A stretch of 64,000 nucleotides of DNA, taken from positions 3,337,253 through 3,401,252 of the forward strand of contig NZ_CM001792.1 in NCBI RefSeq assembly GCF_000340475.1, in the 5' to 3' direction. Made by a program: the position numbers and the translations under genes. Positions 61,673 to 64,000 of the stretch are shown in pieces (position 1 is the stretch's first letter; the number at the start of each line of letters is the position of its first letter). The notes under the pieces are model-generated. The model was not told the origin of the DNA, ran no database searches, and saw only the letters and a list, made by a program, of their open reading frames with translations. The stretch comes from Oceanobacillus kimchii X50. Lineage in GTDB: Bacteria > Bacillota > Bacilli > Bacillales > Amphibacillaceae.

Positions 61673-62311
61673 ATGCAGACGTTCTTTAGCTATGTAATAT
61701 TAGGTCTTTCTCTATCTATTCCGATTGGACCGATAAATGCAGCACAATTAGATAAAGGTATTCATCAAGGTTTTTTTCATTCCTGGCTCGTTGGAGTTGG
61801 TGGAATGTTTGCAGATGTGATTTTTATGTTACTAATTTATTTTGGTGTGGCTCCCTTCCTAACGACACCGTTTATAAAAACATTTCTTTGGGTATTTGGA
61901 TGTTTTATTTTACTTTATATTGGGATTGAATCTTTAACAAAAGCCAAATCTACGCTGAGTAACACATCCAACGTTGAATCCACATCAAAATTCAACTCAT
62001 TTGGAACGGGATTTATCATAGCCATTTCTAATCCAATAAGTATTATTTTTTGGCTTGGGATTTATGGTTCCGTGTTAGCTAAAACCACTGAAACTTCAAC
62101 TAATAGTCAATTACTCATATACAGTTCTGGTATTTTTCTCGGTATTATCTTGTGGGATATTTTTATGGCAAGTGTAGCGACAAGCTTTCGGAAATTCTTT
62201 CACAGTAAAGCTCTTTATTGGATTTCTATCATTGCAGGTATCGTGCTTATCGGTTTTGGAATATTTTTCGGATATGAGGCATTTAGAGCCATTCAATATA
62301 TACTGTTTTAG
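61673..62311 (+). CDS. LysE/RhtB-family amino-acid exporter, YcgF-like
   Basis: 212 aa, six helices. Family start GLSLSIPIGPINAAQLDKGI, then WLVGVGGMFADVIFMLL and AISNPISIIFWLGIYG. Exports amino acids or related small molecules. The ATG at 61673 lies eight bases after GGAGG. Next to a YcgG-like gene, the same pair order as ycgF-ycgG in B. subtilis. Confidence 0.88.
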   Translation: MQTFFSYVILGLSLSIPIGPINAAQLDKGIHQGFFHSWLVGVGGMFADVIFMLLIYFGVAPFLTTPFIKTFLWVFGCFILLYIGIESLTKAKSTLSNTSNVESTSKFNSFGTGFIIAISNPISIIFWLGIYGSVLAKTTETSTNSQLLIYSSGIFLGIILWDIFMASVATSFRKFFHSKALYWISIIAGIVLIGFGIFFGYEAFRAIQYILF

Positions 62312-62365
62312 GCATGCACCTAAATGACCTTCTCCTAATAAGCTATCTTTAGGAGGAGGATTTAC

Positions 62366-63112
62366 ATGAGCATACTTTTTGATAATGTACAAATAGAACG
62401 ACATTGGGAGTTACTTTCTCCTTGGAAACAAGATGCTTACCAATATTTTCAATTCATGATTGGTGAAAAAAACGACTATCCTTGTGTACCTGCACGACAA
62501 GGATTAAAGAAGAATAGGTTACGATTTGGCTTTCTTGATGATGTTGACGATACGAAGATGTTGGCATCATCACTAAAAGAATATGGAGATATTTCTAAAG
62601 CTATCGGGCAATATACTTCTCTTGTTATGTTTCTCCATATGGATGAGACACAGGCAACGATGGAGAATTATCAAGATTTATTTTGGGATTTGTTGTCTGA
62701 TGTAACGAACTACGATACATCTGATTGGCCAGTAAATATACCGGATAATCCAGAACATCATGAATGGGAGTTTTGCTTCGGCGGAGAACCCTATTTCGTT
62801 TTTTGTGCAACTCCTGTTCATCAGTTGCGAAAAAGTAGATATTTCCCCTATATGATGCTTGCTTTTCAACCTCGTTTTGTTTTTGATGAACTGAATGCTT
62901 CCACTGCATATGGTCGGAAAATGAAAAAGGTCATCCGCCAACGTTTACAAGCATTCGATTCTACATCGGTTCACCCTGAATTAAAATGGTATGGAAACAC
63001 CGATAATCACGAATGGAAACAGTACTTCATTGGTGAAGATGACCATAGCTTAAGTAAATGTCCATTTACCCGTTTTAAACAAAGGATATCCAACCTTACG
63101 AAGATGAAATAA
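62366..63112 (+). CDS. YqcI/YcgG family protein
   Basis: 248 aa. Family landmarks: YPCVPARQGLKKNRLRFGFL, EWEFCFGGEPYFVFCATPVH and MMLAFQPRFVFDEL. Soluble, with conserved Cys and His residues; it is related to enzymes that act on hydroxylated guanidines, but activity is unknown to me here. GGAGGAGG precedes the ATG. It follows the LysE-type exporter by 54 bases. Confidence 0.87.
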   Translation: MSILFDNVQIERHWELLSPWKQDAYQYFQFMIGEKNDYPCVPARQGLKKNRLRFGFLDDVDDTKMLASSLKEYGDISKAIGQYTSLVMFLHMDETQATMENYQDLFWDLLSDVTNYDTSDWPVNIPDNPEHHEWEFCFGGEPYFVFCATPVHQLRKSRYFPYMMLAFQPRFVFDELNASTAYGRKMKKVIRQRLQAFDSTSVHPELKWYGNTDNHEWKQYFIGEDDHSLSKCPFTRFKQRISNLTKMK

Positions 63113-63150
63113 TACGCCAATTCTTTCTCAATCCTAACTTACAAAGAAAC

Positions 63151-64000
63151 CTATCCCTTACGCACAAGTGGAAGTGTCATACAACGAATTCCGCCTCCGG
63201 CTTTTTCTAACTCGGAAACTTCAACTTCGATAAAATTTAACTTGTCTACTTGTGAATGTTGTTTTAATCGTTGTGTATGTGCCGCTTTGCTAATTAATAT
63301 TGTCTCAGGGTTGAGATTAAGATAATTAATATCTGGCAATGAATCATACTGGTGTAGCCAATGTATATCAAAACCATGCCGCTTCAGGAACGTCTCCAAC
63401 ATCTCATACCGCGTGTTTGCTTCCATCGATACATGTACGGGAAAATGTCGCATGAATGCCTTGGCAATAAACACATCTTTTCCAGCGACATTCCCATTCA
63501 TATCTAAATGCATCGTATCGGAGTTTCTTGGTAAATTAATCACAGCAATTTCTGAAAAACCACTAGAAAAGATAGTTTGTTTTATTTGGTCTACACTATC
63601 TAAACTTGTTCTCATCCCTGCATTGATAAGTACAGCATTTTTATTTAAGACCATAACATCTCCAAACTCTAATGCTTTTAATTCGTTGTTTTCTCTTATT
63701 TGAAACGAGTCTGGGAACCAATCTTGAAATAATATATGTGATTGCATATACTCTGGTTTTCTCATAAATGTACCTGCTTCACCTGGAATCATGGTTGTTC
63801 CAAATACACAAGCTAAATCACGCACAAAAACGCGATGAATTAATTGTTTACTTAATGCTTGGTCATTCTCCGATAAATACGAGCTATACTCAATAACTTC
63901 GACCCCAGCTACTTCCAAAGCCTGCTTCATAATCTCAAATTCTTCAACTGCTTTTTTTACATGTACAGCACCGCTCCAACGTACTTCATCCAATACTTTT
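63151..64000 (-). CDS. Arginine deiminase/amidinotransferase-fold protein, 5'-truncated by the window end
   Basis: At least 283 codons; the frame is open through base 64000 and no ribosome site precedes the TTG (63993) or ATG (63989) near the edge, so the true start lies outside. Motifs: VFVRDLACVFGTTMIPG, FGDVMVLN (substrate-binding acidic block), DTMHLDMNG (catalytic His), and GGGIRCMTLPLVRKG with the nucleophilic Cys. These match arginine deiminases and related guanidine-modifying enzymes. Normal family length is about 400, so roughly a third is missing. Confidence 0.8.
   Translation of the reverse strand, partial: KVLDEVRWSGAVHVKKAVEEFEIMKQALEVAGVEVIEYSSYLSENDQALSKQLIHRVFVRDLACVFGTTMIPGEAGTFMRKPEYMQSHILFQDWFPDSFQIRENNELKALEFGDVMVLNKNAVLINAGMRTSLDSVDQIKQTIFSSGFSEIAVINLPRNSDTMHLDMNGNVAGKDVFIAKAFMRHFPVHVSMEANTRYEMLETFLKRHGFDIHWLHQYDSLPDINYLNLNPETILISKAAHTQRLKQHSQVDKLNFIEVEVSELEKAGGGIRCMTLPLVRKG

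Overview
The window looks like chromosome from an AT-rich, endospore-forming Bacillaceae bacterium, most like Oceanobacillus/Virgibacillus-type genera (inference from gene families; no 16S or housekeeping tree is available here). Supporting signs are AAAGGAGG-type ribosome binding sites with frequent TTG/GTG starts, an SspH-type spore protein, a CwlC-like amidase, an Spx paralogue, YpjP, YdaG, CsaA, YthPQ/EcsAB, YcgFG neighbours and a gntRKPZ operon whose operator matches, as I remember it, that of Bacillus subtilis. No rRNA, tRNA, phage, transposase or CRISPR was seen.

The first 100 bases are not genome. Bases 59-100 match the 454 Titanium paired-end linker as I remember it, including a perfect loxP site at 63-96. 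Bases 1-58 are an error-laden second copy of 9357-9415. The real contig begins near base 101.

Layout. 0.1-10.5 kb: HrtAB-like ABC exporter, POT peptide transporter, XRE/membrane pair, CwlC-like amidase with SPOR domain, YdaG, YhhN, YeeE/YedE sulfur transporter and an S13 D,D-carboxypeptidase. 10.7-19 kb (mostly minus): acyl-CoA thioesterase, LysR, two FMN reductases, OsmC, alkyltransferase-like protein, SspH, alanine racemase, coiled-coil protein, Spx paralogue and a TetR with three operators. 19.4-26.3 kb: potABCD, htpG behind a perfect CIRCE, and a sirtuin. 27.3-31.3 kb: a compact five-gene set of SDR, divergent QueA-like enzyme, VOC protein, and a GAF histidine kinase/response regulator pair of YhcYZ/AirSR type. 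31.5-37.2 kb: S66 peptidase, DUF2653-like gene, then SAM riboswitch-metNIQ-M20 amidohydrolase. 37.2-45.8 kb: non-coding repeat-like sequence, TerC, MFS/TetR divergent pair, GltS, tandem lipoprotein serpins, DoxX and CsaA. 45.9-53.9 kb: YthPQ-like ABC pair, nucleotidyltransferase, DUF2804, macrolide phosphotransferase, LysR/quinone reductase pair, a TetR remnant and GNAT. 53.9-59.3 kb: gluconate operon gntRKPZ. 59.5-61.5 kb: acidic LPxTA surface protein with its class D sortase. 61.7-64 kb: LysE family, YcgG, and an arginine-deiminase-like gene cut by the window end.

Coherent systems are gluconate uptake and oxidation (GntR operator, possible cre), SAM-controlled methionine import, polyamine import, a sortase-substrate pair, and a redox-sensing two-component cassette whose enzymatic partners have no function I can assign. 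That cassette (27332-31306) is the best candidate for an undescribed system. The tandem serpins with an identical 101-bp 3' end and the CIRCE-controlled htpG are the next most notable points.
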